DNA of 64,000 bases from Janthinobacterium sp. 1_2014MBL_MicDiv (GCF_001865675.1 NZ_CP011319.1:2418001-2482000), one strand, 5' to 3'. Counted from the first letter of the stretch, positions 35,311-46,804 are shown. The notes: generated by a model not told the origin, from the letters alone. Translations and numbers: made by a program.

Positions 35311-37611
35311 ATGAAATTCCGTAAAGTTGTATCTGCCACTGTTACTTTGCTCCTGCTGTCAGCCTGCGCCGGCGAACGCGAACATCGTTCGGGCCTGAAT
35401 TTGCTTGCCGAGGGCAAGACGGAGGATGGGCTGAGCAATCTGGAAAGCGCCGTGGCGCAGGCGCCTGATAATTCGCAGTATCGGCTGGACCTGCTGAGTC
35501 GCAGGGCGGAGCAGGTTGGGCGCTTGCTGGCCTCTGCCGAGGTCGAGCGCGGTGCCGGGCGCTTCGATGAGGCGCAGTCGCTGTATGAACGCGTGCTGAA
35601 GATCGAAAAGGCCAACAGTCGGGCGTCGCATGGCATCGAGCTGCTGGCGCGCGAGCGTTTGCATGGACCGCTGATCGTGGAGGCGCGCGAGTCGTTCAAG
35701 CGGGGCGACCTGGATCGCGCGTTGGGGCTGTTGCGTCCAGTCTTGTCCGAGAGTCCTTCGGATGTCGAGGCGCAGGCGCTGAAACGCCAGATCGAGAGCA
35801 AGCAGACGCAGGACAGGACGGTCGAGCCGCTCTTGCAGATGGGGCAGCGCAAGCCGATCAACCTGGAGTTCCGCGATGCCAGCGTGCGCATGGTGTTTGA
35901 AGCGCTGGCGCGTACCAGCGGCGTCAATTTTATTCTGGACAAGGATGTCCGTCCCGATTTGCGCACCACCGTATTCTTGCGGCAGGCAACATTGGAAGAC
36001 GCGATCGAGTTCATTCTGCAGACGAGCCGCCTGGAAAAGAAGGTCTTGAACAGCAGCACGATTTTGATTTATCCGAATACCACGGAGAAATTGAAGGATT
36101 ACCAGGAATTGGTGGTCAAAGGCTTTTACTTGGCCAATGCCGATGCCAAGCAGACCCAGGCGATGCTGAAGGCTTTGCTGAAATCGAAGGATACGTTTAT
36201 CGATGAAAAGCTCAACCTGCTGGTCATGCGCGATACCCCGGATGCGGTGCGCCTGGCGGAAAAGCTGATCGCCATGCATGACCTGTACGAGCCGGAAGTG
36301 ATGCTGGAAGTCGAAGTGCTGGAAATCAAGCGTTCGCGCTTGCTGGAAATGGGGATCCAATGGCCGAGCCAGCTGGTGCTGGCGCCGATCGGCAGCATCG
36401 GCGGCACCACGCTGAGCGACTTGAAGGGGCTGAACGCTGACCGCATCACGGCCAGCATCGGTCCCACCACGGTGAATCTGCGCCGCGCCGTCGGCGACGC
36501 GAATATCCTCGCCAATCCCCGCATCCGCGCGCGCAACCGGGAAAAAGCCAAGATCATGATCGGCGACAAGGTCCCTGTGTCGACCTCGACGACGACGGCG
36601 ACGGGCGTCATTTCCGAGAGCGTGCAGTATCTCGACGTCGGTATCAAGCTCGATGTGGAACCGACGATTTACCTGGGCGATGAAGTCGCCATCAAGATCG
36701 GCCTGGAAGTGAGCTCCATCAGCAACGAGGTGCGCACGCCCGGCGGTTCGCTGGCTTACCAGATCGGTTCGCGTTCGGCGTCGACCGTCCTGCGCCTGAA
36801 GGATGGCGAGACGCAGGTGCTTGCCGGCCTGATCAATGACGAAGACCGCATGGCCGCCAACCGCGTACCGGGCGTCGGCGATATTCCTGTGCTGGGCCGC
36901 TTGTTTTCCAGCCAGAAGGATGACCGCAACAAGACGGAAATCGTGCTGTCCATCACGCCACGCCTGGTGCGCAACATCAACCGTCCTGACGCCGCCGCCA
37001 GCGAATTCTGGTCCGGCACCGAGTCGGCCTTGCGCACGCGTCCATTGACGATGCAGGTCGCCAATGAAAAGCAGGGCCTGGACCCCGCTGCGCCTGGTGC
37101 GGGACAAGGCGTCATGGCGCGCGGCGCGTCTCCGATGGCTGGCCAGGAAGAGGGGCCAGGAGCGCCACGCAAGGATATCGAGCCGGTGGCGGTCAGTTTG
37201 CAGTTGCAGGCGCCCGAGCAGGTGAAGGCGGGGCAGCAATTCAAGCTTGCCGTGCGCATCAAAAGCGATGGCGACTTGCGCAACCTGCCGCTGCAGATCG
37301 CCTATGACACGACGGCCTTCCAGGTAATGGGCGTGGAAGAGGGCGGCTTCTTCAAGCAAAATGGCGGACAAAGCACGCTGTCGAGCAATGTGGATGCGAC
37401 GACGGGCCGCATCTTCGCCAGTGTGCTGCGTTCAGGTACGGCGGGCGCGCGCGGCGAGGATGTGGCGGCCGTCATTACCTTGAAGGCCTTGAAGGCCAAT
37501 CCGAAGGCGGAAGTCAGAATCCTGTCGTCGACACCGATTACCGTCAATAACAGGACGATTGAGCCCGTGATGCCGGCGCCGCTGGCGATCAAAGTTGTCG
37601 ACGGCAAGTAG
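35311..37611 (+). CDS. Secretin lipoprotein (GspD/PilQ-like) with C-terminal cohesin-like domain
   Basis: The protein has 766 residues from ATG 35311. The lipobox LLSAC puts the lipidated Cys at residue 19. A TPR-like helical region (about 25-165) follows. N-domains begin with NLEFRDASVRMVFEALARTS and continue to about 330. The secretin core (about 400-560) includes VGDANILANPRIRARNREKA and VPGVGDIPVLGRLFSSQ, then KTEIVLSITPRLVR. After a linker, residues about 635-765 form a cohesin-like beta domain (VSLQLQAPEQVKAGQQFKLA, then PLQIAYDTTAFQVMGVEEGG). It forms the outer-membrane gate. It belongs functionally with 21161-27854 but is split from them by the Rhs cassette. Confidence 0.93.
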   Translation: MKFRKVVSATVTLLLLSACAGEREHRSGLNLLAEGKTEDGLSNLESAVAQAPDNSQYRLDLLSRRAEQVGRLLASAEVERGAGRFDEAQSLYERVLKIEKANSRASHGIELLARERLHGPLIVEARESFKRGDLDRALGLLRPVLSESPSDVEAQALKRQIESKQTQDRTVEPLLQMGQRKPINLEFRDASVRMVFEALARTSGVNFILDKDVRPDLRTTVFLRQATLEDAIEFILQTSRLEKKVLNSSTILIYPNTTEKLKDYQELVVKGFYLANADAKQTQAMLKALLKSKDTFIDEKLNLLVMRDTPDAVRLAEKLIAMHDLYEPEVMLEVEVLEIKRSRLLEMGIQWPSQLVLAPIGSIGGTTLSDLKGLNADRITASIGPTTVNLRRAVGDANILANPRIRARNREKAKIMIGDKVPVSTSTTTATGVISESVQYLDVGIKLDVEPTIYLGDEVAIKIGLEVSSISNEVRTPGGSLAYQIGSRSASTVLRLKDGETQVLAGLINDEDRMAANRVPGVGDIPVLGRLFSSQKDDRNKTEIVLSITPRLVRNINRPDAAASEFWSGTESALRTRPLTMQVANEKQGLDPAAPGAGQGVMARGASPMAGQEEGPGAPRKDIEPVAVSLQLQAPEQVKAGQQFKLAVRIKSDGDLRNLPLQIAYDTTAFQVMGVEEGGFFKQNGGQSTLSSNVDATTGRIFASVLRSGTAGARGEDVAAVITLKALKANPKAEVRILSSTPITVNNRTIEPVMPAPLAIKVVDGK

Positions 37612-37658
37612 TTCGACTGCGGGGCTGTGGGTAGCCGATGGTGCTTGAACGGGACCTG

Positions 37659-37740
37659 CGCGGGAAGAGGCATGCTGCGCAGGGGCCGCGTATCGCCGGG
37701 TAATCACGGCGATTTGCGGCAGGTTCTTCCCGCGTTCTTT
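37659..37740 (+). terminator. Possible terminator after the secretin gene
   Basis: CGCGGGAAGA (37659-37668) pairs with TCTTCCCGCG (37725-37734) and is followed by a T-rich tail (TTCTTTT). The loop of 56 bases is long but can fold internally. It sits 48 bases after the secretin stop codon. Confidence 0.4.
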
Positions 37741-37816
37741 TGATGCGATGAGTGTAAATCATTGCTGAGGGATGTGATACGGCGTTGTATATGATGAATG
37801 ACTTACCAGGAATTGG

Positions 37817-38170
37817 ATGCTGATGAAATATCGTTCGAAAATAGCCAAATTGGCCGTGTGTCTTTTTTTATCGGCATTGAGCGGCAGTGCTGCAGCCGGC
37901 TGGACGGTTGCCAAGATATCCTCGATTGTCGTCTATGAGGATGGCGATGTCGTCTATGTGTTTCCAGAGGGTGGAGTCAAGGACGCACCTGCGTGTCATG
38001 GTAGCAATGGCGATTATTTATCGTTTTCCTTGAAGCGTCGGTATGCCAGGGAATATTATGCTGGCATGCTTGCCGCATATACCGCTGGGAAAACTGTCAG
38101 GTTTCGCGGGCTTGACGCGTGCAAGGATCAATCGATGTCAGAGACACTGATGTACTTCGAGCTGATGTAA
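37817..38170 (+). CDS. Small exported protein, unknown function
   Basis: The 117-residue protein has AGGAA upstream of ATG 37817. It has a signal peptide (KLAVCLFLSALSGSAAAG) and a small domain with IVVYEDGDVVYVFPEGG, two cysteines and YYAGMLAAYTAGKTVRFRG. It has the same length as the protein at 20028-20381 and shares its layout: signal peptide, a DG-x-VxxVF hairpin followed by GG, then YAxxLxAxxxxKxVxxR, then Cys. They may be distant paralogues. A clear terminator follows at 38235. Confidence 0.6.
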   Translation: MLMKYRSKIAKLAVCLFLSALSGSAAAGWTVAKISSIVVYEDGDVVYVFPEGGVKDAPACHGSNGDYLSFSLKRRYAREYYAGMLAAYTAGKTVRFRGLDACKDQSMSETLMYFELM

Positions 38171-38234
38171 GTTTTGATGGGCATGCCTATGTAGATGCCA
38201 TCATTGATATGCGAGGGTGACCAGTATCTCATCA

Positions 38235-38265
38235 AATGCCTACTCCGAGGAGTAGGCATTTTTCA
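38235..38265. terminator. Terminator between the small exported protein and the efflux operon
   Basis: A perfect 12-bp stem (38235-38246 with 38249-38260, 2-base loop) is followed by T residues on the plus strand. It can serve the plus-strand gene ending at 38170, and possibly also the convergent efflux operon ending at 38310. Confidence 0.8.
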
Positions 38266-38309
38266 TTAGAGGTGGCCGGTATCACAGCGCCTGGCCCTGC
38301 GTCGGGGCG

Positions 38310-39767
38310 TCAAGGCATGCCCGTGGCCCCACCGCAATCGCTTGCCGCCGACGCACACACTTCCCAGCCGCCGCCCAGTGCCTTGTAGATGCCGACGATG
38401 GCCAGCCGCTGCCCGGTGCGGGCGGCGGCCAGTGCGCGCCGGCTAGCGAAGTCGGCGCGCTCGGCGTCGAGCACATCCAGGTAAACGCCTGCGCCTTGCG
38501 CGAAGCGCAAGCGGGCAAGGCGGGCCGCTTCGCGCTGTGCCGCCGACTCTTGCAGGCGCAAGCCCAGCGTGTCGCCTGCGGCGGCATAGGCCAGGAAGGC
38601 GTCGTCCGTTTCCTGCAGCGCGCGCAGGATGGTCTGGTCGTAGACGAGCAGGGCTTCCCTGGCGCGGGCCTCGCTGGCGGCGATGCGGGCGCGCACGCGG
38701 CCCGTATCGAGAAAGGACCAGCGCAGCACGGGGCCGAGGAAGCCGGACAGGGCGCCCGCGTCGCCCATCGCGTCGAGACTGCCCGCCACGAAGCCGATCG
38801 AGCCTTGCACCTGCATTTCCGGGTAGAGTCCGGCCGTTTCCACGCCGATGCGCGCCGTCGCCGCGGCGAGACCGCGTTCGGCCGCCGCGATGTCGCTGCG
38901 CCGCGCCAGCAGGGCGGCGGGATCGCCCACGGCGAGCGGGCGCACCGCCAGCGTCGCAGCGGCGGGCGCGGCGGCCGGCAAGCTGAACAGTTGTGGTGTT
39001 TCGCCCACGAGGATGGCCAGCGCGTTGATGGCGGCCGCGCGGCGCCGCTCCAGTGCCGGCGCTTCCACCTCGACCTGGCGCAGCAGGGCGACGGCGCGCA
39101 GCCGGTCGACTTCGCTGGCGGAACCGGCGCCGACCTGCCGTTCGACCAGCGCCAGGCTGTCGCGCTGGCTGAGTCGCAGGTCGGCGACGACAGCCAGTTC
39201 GGCCTCGATGCCGCCCAGCTCGAACCAGGTGGCGGCCACCGCGGCGGCCACGCTGGCCTGCACGCCGCGCAGCAGCGCCTGGCGCGAACCGGCTTGTGCC
39301 TCGGCCGCTTCCACGGAGCGCCGCACGCGGCCAAACAGGTCGATTTCCCAGCTCGCATCGATGGCGCCGCGATAGCTGTCCGTGCGGCGCGGCTGGCCGG
39401 ACGGCATTTCGGCGTCGCTGCGCCGGCGCTGCTCGACGCCGAGCGCGGCACCGCCGCGCGGCAGGAAGCCCTGGCCGCTTTCGCGCAGCATGGCTCGGGA
39501 TTCGTCGAGCCGCGCGGCGGCGATGCCGATGTCGTGGTTGGCCGTCAGCGCGCGCCCGACCAGCGTGCTCAGCGCCGCATCGTCGAAGGCGCGCCACCAC
39601 TCGGCCTCGACGGTTCCGACGCCGAGGCCGGCAACCGGCTGGCCGAAGCTGGCGGGCAGCCGCGACGCGGGCAGGGTTGGCGCGGCATAGTCGGGCCCGG
39701 CCGCGCATCCGGCCAGCAGGGCGAGGGCGCCCAGTGGCAATACAACTGTTTGATATAGATTTCTCAT
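38310..39767 (-). CDS. RND efflux outer-membrane lipoprotein, NodT family
   Basis: The protein has 485 residues from ATG 39767, with a lipobox (LLAGCAAG). The sequence has the two OEP repeats of TolC/OprM-type channels: ALSTLVGRALTANHDIGIAA with SWEIDLFGRVRRSVEAAEAQ in the first, and DIAAAERGLAAATARIGVET with GPVLRWSFLDTGRVRARIAA in the second. It forms the outer-membrane exit duct of the tripartite pump encoded directly upstream. Its start codon overlaps the stop of the RND gene (ATGA), so it is translationally coupled. Long frames in the other reading frames of this GC-rich gene are shadows. Confidence 0.93.
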   Translation of the reverse strand: MRNLYQTVVLPLGALALLAGCAAGPDYAAPTLPASRLPASFGQPVAGLGVGTVEAEWWRAFDDAALSTLVGRALTANHDIGIAAARLDESRAMLRESGQGFLPRGGAALGVEQRRRSDAEMPSGQPRRTDSYRGAIDASWEIDLFGRVRRSVEAAEAQAGSRQALLRGVQASVAAAVAATWFELGGIEAELAVVADLRLSQRDSLALVERQVGAGSASEVDRLRAVALLRQVEVEAPALERRRAAAINALAILVGETPQLFSLPAAAPAAATLAVRPLAVGDPAALLARRSDIAAAERGLAAATARIGVETAGLYPEMQVQGSIGFVAGSLDAMGDAGALSGFLGPVLRWSFLDTGRVRARIAASEARAREALLVYDQTILRALQETDDAFLAYAAAGDTLGLRLQESAAQREAARLARLRFAQGAGVYLDVLDAERADFASRRALAAARTGQRLAIVGIYKALGGGWEVCASAASDCGGATGMP

Positions 39768-42700
39768 GACGTGCTTTCCTCCAGGTGCGGTTGGGGGGCG
39801 GGCTGGCGCCGCTCGAAACGGGCCGCCAGGCCGCGCATCGCCACATAAAACACCGGCGTCAGGAACAAGCCGAACAGGGTCACGCCGAGCATGCCCGCGA
39901 AGACCGCGATGCCCATGGCCTGGCGCATCTCGGCGCCGGCGCCGCTGGCCAGCACCAGCGGTACGACGCCGGCGATGAAGGCGAGCGAAGTCATGACGAT
40001 GGGCCGCAGCCGCAGCCGGCACGCCTCGATGACGGCTTCCAGCGCGCTGGCGCCCTGCATTTCCAGGCTGCGCGCGAATTCGACGATCAGGATCGCGTTC
40101 TTCGCGGCCAGGCCGACCAGCACGACGAGGCCGATCTGCACGAAGACGTTGTTGTCGCCGCCCGTCAGCCAGACGCCGGCGATGGCGCTCAGCAGACACA
40201 TCGGCACGATCAGCAGCACGGCCAGCGGCAGCAGCCAGCTGTTGTATTGCGCCGCGAGGATGAGATAGGCGAGCAGCACGCACAGCGGGAAGATGAACAG
40301 CGCCGCATCGCCGGCCAGTTTTTGCTGGTAGGTGAGGTCCGTCCACTCGAAGCTCATGCCTTCAGGCAAGACTTCCTTTGCCAGCCGTTCCATCACGGCC
40401 ACAGCCTGTCCCGAGCTGACGCCCGGCATCGCGCCGCCCGACAGGTCGGCCGATGGATAGCCGTTGTAGTGCATCACGCGGTCCGGGCCGGAAGCGGGCG
40501 TGACGGTGATGAACGAGGACAGCGGCAGCATGGCGCTGGCCGCGTTGCGCACCTGCAGGCGGCCGATGGCTTCGGCCTGCATGCGGTGCTGCGCGTCGGC
40601 CTGGGCCGTCACCTTGTAGGTGCGGCCGAAGCGGTTGAAGTCGTTGACGTACAGCGAGCCGAGATACACCTGCAGCGACTCGAACACGTCGGCCAGGTGC
40701 ACGCCCTGGCTCTTGGCCTGGGTGCGGTCGATGGCGACATCGAGCTGCGGTGCATTGATGTCCAGGCTCGTGAGCAGGCCGGCCACCTGGCCCGATTCGC
40801 CGGCTTTCGTCATCAGGACCTGGGTGTGCCGCGCCAGGGCGTCGAGCCCGGCGCCGCCGCGGTCCTCGACCTGCATCTTGAAGCCGCCGGTGGCGCCCAG
40901 TCCGGGCACCGGTGGCGGCGGGAATACGCCGAGGTAGCCGTCGGGGATGCTGGCGAATTTCGCCTGCAGGCGGGCGGCGATGGCCGTCGCGCCAAGCTCC
41001 TGCGTGGTGCGGTCCTTGAACGGGTCGAGCATGACGAACATGACGGCCGCGTTCGGCACATTGACGAAGCCGTTGATCGACAGGCCGGGGAAGGCGACGA
41101 CGCTTTCCACGCCCGGCTCGGCCAGCGCGATCTTCGACATCTGCCTGACGACGGCGTCGGTGCGGTCCAGCGATGCCGAGTTCGGCAACTGGGCGATGCC
41201 GACCAGATAGTATTTATCCTGCATGGGCACGAAGCCGGGCGGCACGGCCTTGAAGCCGAAGAAGGTCAGCGCGAGCAGGCCGCCATACACGAGCAGCGCC
41301 ACGCCGCTTACGCCCACGACCTTGCGCACCGTATTGCCATATGCGCCAGGCGCGCGCTGGAACGGCTTGCCCAGCAGGTGCAGCAGATGGTCGGCGCGTC
41401 CGCGCAGGCTGCGAGGATCGCGTGGCGGACGGGCGCTGCCTGTCTTGCGCGGGCGCAACAACAAGCCGGCCAGCGCCGGGCTGAGCGTGAGGGAGTTGAC
41501 GGCCGAGAGGATGGTCGAGATGGCGATGGTCAGCGCGAACTGGCGGTAGAACTCGCCTTGCAGGCCGCTGAGGAAGGCGGTCGGGATGAAGACGGCGGCC
41601 AGCACCGAGGTGATCGCGATGATGGGGCCCGTGACCTCGTCCATGGCGCGCCTGGCCGCCTGCGCGGGTTCCTCGCCGTTTTCGATGTGGCGCTCGACAT
41701 TCTCGACGACGACGATAGCGTCGTCGACGACGATGCCGATCGATAGCACCAGGCCGAACAGGGACAGGGTGTTGAGCGAAAAGCCCATCAGGTGCATGAC
41801 GGCGAAGGTGCCGACCAGCGATACGGGCACGGCCATGAGGGGTATCAGCGAGGCGCGCCAGTTGCGCAGGAACAGCACCACCACCAGCACGACGAGCAGG
41901 GTCGCCTCGAGCAGGGTGGTGGCCACCGATTCGAGCGAGGCGCGCACAAACACGGTCGGATCATAGGCGATGCGCGAACTGAGGCCGGCCGGGAAGTTCG
42001 CTTCCAGGCGCTGCATGGTGGCGCGCACGGCTTGCGCCACATCGAGCGCATTGGCGCCGGGACTCTGTATGATTTGCAGGGCGACGGCCGGTTCGCCGTC
42101 AAGCAGGCTGCGCAGTGCATAGGCGTCGGCCCCCATCTCGATGCGGGCCACGTCGCGCAGGCGCGTCACCTGGCCATCACCGCCCGTGCGGATGATGATG
42201 TCGCCGAACTGTTCCTCGTCCGTCAATCGCCCCAGCGTATTGACCGTCACCTGGAAGGCGGCCGTCGAATCGGGCGCCTGGCCGACGGACCCGGCCGCCA
42301 CCTGCACGTTCTGCTCGCGCACGGCGGCAATCACGTCGCGTGCCGTCAGGCCGCGCGCGGCGACCAGGTCCGGGTCCAGCCACAGCCGCATGCTGTATTC
42401 GCCGGCGCCCCATACGAGCACATCGCTGATGCCGGGGATGCGCGACAGCTCGTCGCGCACCTGCAGGTAGGCGTAATTCGAGATGTACAGCGGGTCATAG
42501 CGCTTGTCCGGCGACAGCAGGTGCACCACCATCAGGATGTCCGGCGAGGTCTTTTGTGTGACGACGCCCTGGCGCTGCACTTCTTCAGGCAGGCGCGGCA
42601 GGGCGCGCGCCACCCGGTTCTGCACCTGGACTTGCGCCATGTCGGCGTTCGTTCCCTGCGCGAAAGTGACGCTGAGTATCATCCTGCCATCGGTCGCCGA

Positions 42701-42952
42701 TTGCGACGACATATACAGCATGCCTTCGACGCCGGTGATCGCCTGTTCGAGCGGCGCGGCCACTGTTTCGGCGATGACCTTGGGATTGGCGCCCGGATAG
42801 GACGCCGTCACCTGCACGGTGGGCGGCGTGACGGCCGGATATTCGCTGAGTGGCATCTGGAAGAAGGCGACGATGCCGGCCAGTACCATCAGCACCGACA
42901 GGACGATGGCAAAGATGGGGCGGTCGATGAAGAAACGCGGGAAGGACATCAT
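39764..42952 (-). CDS. RND efflux pump inner-membrane transporter (HAE1 family)
   Basis: The protein has 1062 residues from ATG 42952 (MMSFPRFFIDRPIFAIVLSV), the usual AcrB/MexB/MexF beginning. Twelve membrane segments and two large periplasmic loops are evident. The proton-relay aspartates are in TM4 (GIVVDDAIVVVENVERH). The sequence YMSSQSATDGRMILSVTFAQ is typical of the porter domain. The protein exports hydrophobic compounds using the proton gradient and works with the MFP (upstream, 3-base overlap) and OMF (downstream). Substrates cannot be told from the sequence. No adjacent TetR or LysR regulator is seen. Confidence 0.95.
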   Translation of the reverse strand: MMSFPRFFIDRPIFAIVLSVLMVLAGIVAFFQMPLSEYPAVTPPTVQVTASYPGANPKVIAETVAAPLEQAITGVEGMLYMSSQSATDGRMILSVTFAQGTNADMAQVQVQNRVARALPRLPEEVQRQGVVTQKTSPDILMVVHLLSPDKRYDPLYISNYAYLQVRDELSRIPGISDVLVWGAGEYSMRLWLDPDLVAARGLTARDVIAAVREQNVQVAAGSVGQAPDSTAAFQVTVNTLGRLTDEEQFGDIIIRTGGDGQVTRLRDVARIEMGADAYALRSLLDGEPAVALQIIQSPGANALDVAQAVRATMQRLEANFPAGLSSRIAYDPTVFVRASLESVATTLLEATLLVVLVVVLFLRNWRASLIPLMAVPVSLVGTFAVMHLMGFSLNTLSLFGLVLSIGIVVDDAIVVVENVERHIENGEEPAQAARRAMDEVTGPIIAITSVLAAVFIPTAFLSGLQGEFYRQFALTIAISTILSAVNSLTLSPALAGLLLRPRKTGSARPPRDPRSLRGRADHLLHLLGKPFQRAPGAYGNTVRKVVGVSGVALLVYGGLLALTFFGFKAVPPGFVPMQDKYYLVGIAQLPNSASLDRTDAVVRQMSKIALAEPGVESVVAFPGLSINGFVNVPNAAVMFVMLDPFKDRTTQELGATAIAARLQAKFASIPDGYLGVFPPPPVPGLGATGGFKMQVEDRGGAGLDALARHTQVLMTKAGESGQVAGLLTSLDINAPQLDVAIDRTQAKSQGVHLADVFESLQVYLGSLYVNDFNRFGRTYKVTAQADAQHRMQAEAIGRLQVRNAASAMLPLSSFITVTPASGPDRVMHYNGYPSADLSGGAMPGVSSGQAVAVMERLAKEVLPEGMSFEWTDLTYQQKLAGDAALFIFPLCVLLAYLILAAQYNSWLLPLAVLLIVPMCLLSAIAGVWLTGGDNNVFVQIGLVVLVGLAAKNAILIVEFARSLEMQGASALEAVIEACRLRLRPIVMTSLAFIAGVVPLVLASGAGAEMRQAMGIAVFAGMLGVTLFGLFLTPVFYVAMRGLAARFERRQPAPQPHLEESTS

Positions 42953-44112
42953 GCGCCTCCCGAGGCGTGCGGCGCCGCGATGGGCGTGCCGTCGATGGCG
43001 GCCGGCTGCGGCGTCACCTGCATGCCCGGGCGCACGAGGCCCTTGACGACGATGCGCTCGCCCGCCTGCAAGCCTTGCTCGATCACGCGCAGGCCGTCGA
43101 CCACGGGGCCCAGCTCGACCGGCCGGAATTCCGTCCTGTCGTCCTTGCCGACGACGAGCACGTAGCGGTGCCCCTGGTCCGTGCCGATCGACAGCTCGGA
43201 AATGAGCACCCGCGCTTGCGGCGCGCCCGTCTCCAGCTTGACCCTGGCAAACAGGCCGGGCGTCAATTTCCCATCGGCATTGTCGACGACGGCGCGGATG
43301 CGCACCGTGCCCGTGCCGCGCTCGGCGCTGTTGGCGAGGAAATCGACGCGGCCCGAGCGCGCATACGTCTTGTCGGTGGCGAGGGCCAGCCGCACCGTGG
43401 CCGCTTGCCTGCCTTGCAAGCTGGGCTTGTCGCGCTCCGCCGCGAGCGAGCGCAGGTAGGTGCGCTCGTCGACGTCGAAATACACGTGCAGGGGATGGGT
43501 CGAGACGATCGTCGTCAGCGGCGTCACGCCGCTGGCCACGTAATTGCCTTCGGTGACGAGGGTTTGGCCGACCCTGCCGCTGATGGGCGCCGTCACGCGG
43601 GTAAAACCCAGCTCCAGCCGCGCGGCATCGAGCGCCGCCTGCGCGGCATCGACCTGGGCCTTGCCTGCCTGCAGCGCGGCCGTTGCCGTATCGAGGCGGT
43701 CTCGCGCGACGATCTTTTGCGCGAACAGCTGTTCGGCGCGCGCATGTTCGGCCTGGGCCAGCAGCGACGCCGCTTGCGCCGCGCGCAGGCGCGCCGTGGC
43801 CGCATCGAGCGCGGCCTGGAAGACGCGCGGGTCGATACGGAAGAGTTCGCTTCCTTTCTCGACGTAGCGTCCTTCGGGCACGCTCACCTGCCGGATATAG
43901 CCGGCCACCTGCGGGCGCAGCTCCACGCGTTTGACGGCCGTCAGTGCGCCGGTGAATTCGGTAAACGGCGTCACGGGACGCACGATGACCTCGGCCACGG
44001 GAACGCCGGGCGGTGTTGCTGCGGCCGGTGGGGGCGCCGCCTGCCGGCAGGCGGAGAGGGTGAGGGCGGCGCCGAGCGCCGCCGTAATCACGCTGATGCG
44101 TTTGATTGTCAT
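42949..44112 (-). CDS. RND efflux periplasmic adaptor (membrane fusion lipoprotein)
   Basis: The 387-residue protein has a lipobox (LTLSACRQ). The domains run in the usual order: a lipoyl half (FTGALTAVKRVELRPQVAGY), an alpha-hairpin with Ala/Gln-rich coiled coil (about 95-165), the second lipoyl half (APISGRVGQTLVTEGNYVAS), a beta-barrel and a membrane-proximal domain. It is the first gene of the MFP-RND-OMF operon. The upstream stretch to the divergent icd gene is about 460 bases and must hold both promoters. Confidence 0.94.
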   Translation of the reverse strand: MTIKRISVITAALGAALTLSACRQAAPPPAAATPPGVPVAEVIVRPVTPFTEFTGALTAVKRVELRPQVAGYIRQVSVPEGRYVEKGSELFRIDPRVFQAALDAATARLRAAQAASLLAQAEHARAEQLFAQKIVARDRLDTATAALQAGKAQVDAAQAALDAARLELGFTRVTAPISGRVGQTLVTEGNYVASGVTPLTTIVSTHPLHVYFDVDERTYLRSLAAERDKPSLQGRQAATVRLALATDKTYARSGRVDFLANSAERGTGTVRIRAVVDNADGKLTPGLFARVKLETGAPQARVLISELSIGTDQGHRYVLVVGKDDRTEFRPVELGPVVDGLRVIEQGLQAGERIVVKGLVRPGMQVTPQPAAIDGTPIAAPHASGGA

Positions 44113-44572
44113 TTGTTGCCTTTCGCGACGGTTGTCGACCTGGTTTTGTCGAGCTAAAAACAGCTCCCATGGCCTTTATCCGACTTGCCACGCCGGGAAA
44201 GTCAAGTCTTATTGCCCGTGTCCGCAATTTTTCCGGGCGCTGCCGGCCGAGGCGAGACCGTGATGCCGATGCCGGGCGAGGCGGTACAGTGGAGGGACGG
44301 GGAAGGGGGATGGGCGGCAGGCACTGGTGAAAAACAATGCCTTTTTGATATAATTCCGTCTCGTCATCCGGTGCTCCGTTTTGCGATGCAAAACCAAACG
44401 GCGCCGGAGTTTACACAAATAGCGGCAGGACAGTCTAAAATAGATGGTTAGGCTAAGGCAGGCCCCAGGGCCGATACACGAGCCGTCCAGGGCAGGGTCA
44501 ACCACCATGTGTTTGGAACGAAGTAAGTTAACCACCTGAACCACAGGCATCACCGCATACAAGGGAATGAAC
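44113..44572. other. Divergent promoter region between the efflux operon and icd
   Basis: No gene is present. The stretch holds a good TATAAT and a structured leader upstream of icd (listed separately). I saw no clear operator palindrome in front of the efflux operon. Confidence 0.6.
44325..44407 (+). promoter_or_regulatory. Candidate icd promoter and structured 5' leader
   Basis: TATAAT lies at 44349-44354 with a weak -35 (TGGTGA, 44325-44330). Just downstream, GTTTTGC (44378-44384) pairs with GCAAAAC (44388-44394), enclosed by an outer 7-bp stem (44368-44374 with 44401-44407, one G-U). The leader to the icd start would be about 210 bases. No known riboswitch class is recognised. Confidence 0.4.

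Positions 44573-46804
<2,232 letters not shown>

Noticed and set aside
35359..37371. A 670-codon minus-strand frame opposite the secretin
   Set aside because: It is antisense to a gene with clear secretin motifs and lacks any domain of its own.
39785..44157. Large plus-strand frames across the RND operon
   Set aside because: They are shadows of the efflux genes on the other strand and show no signature of their own.
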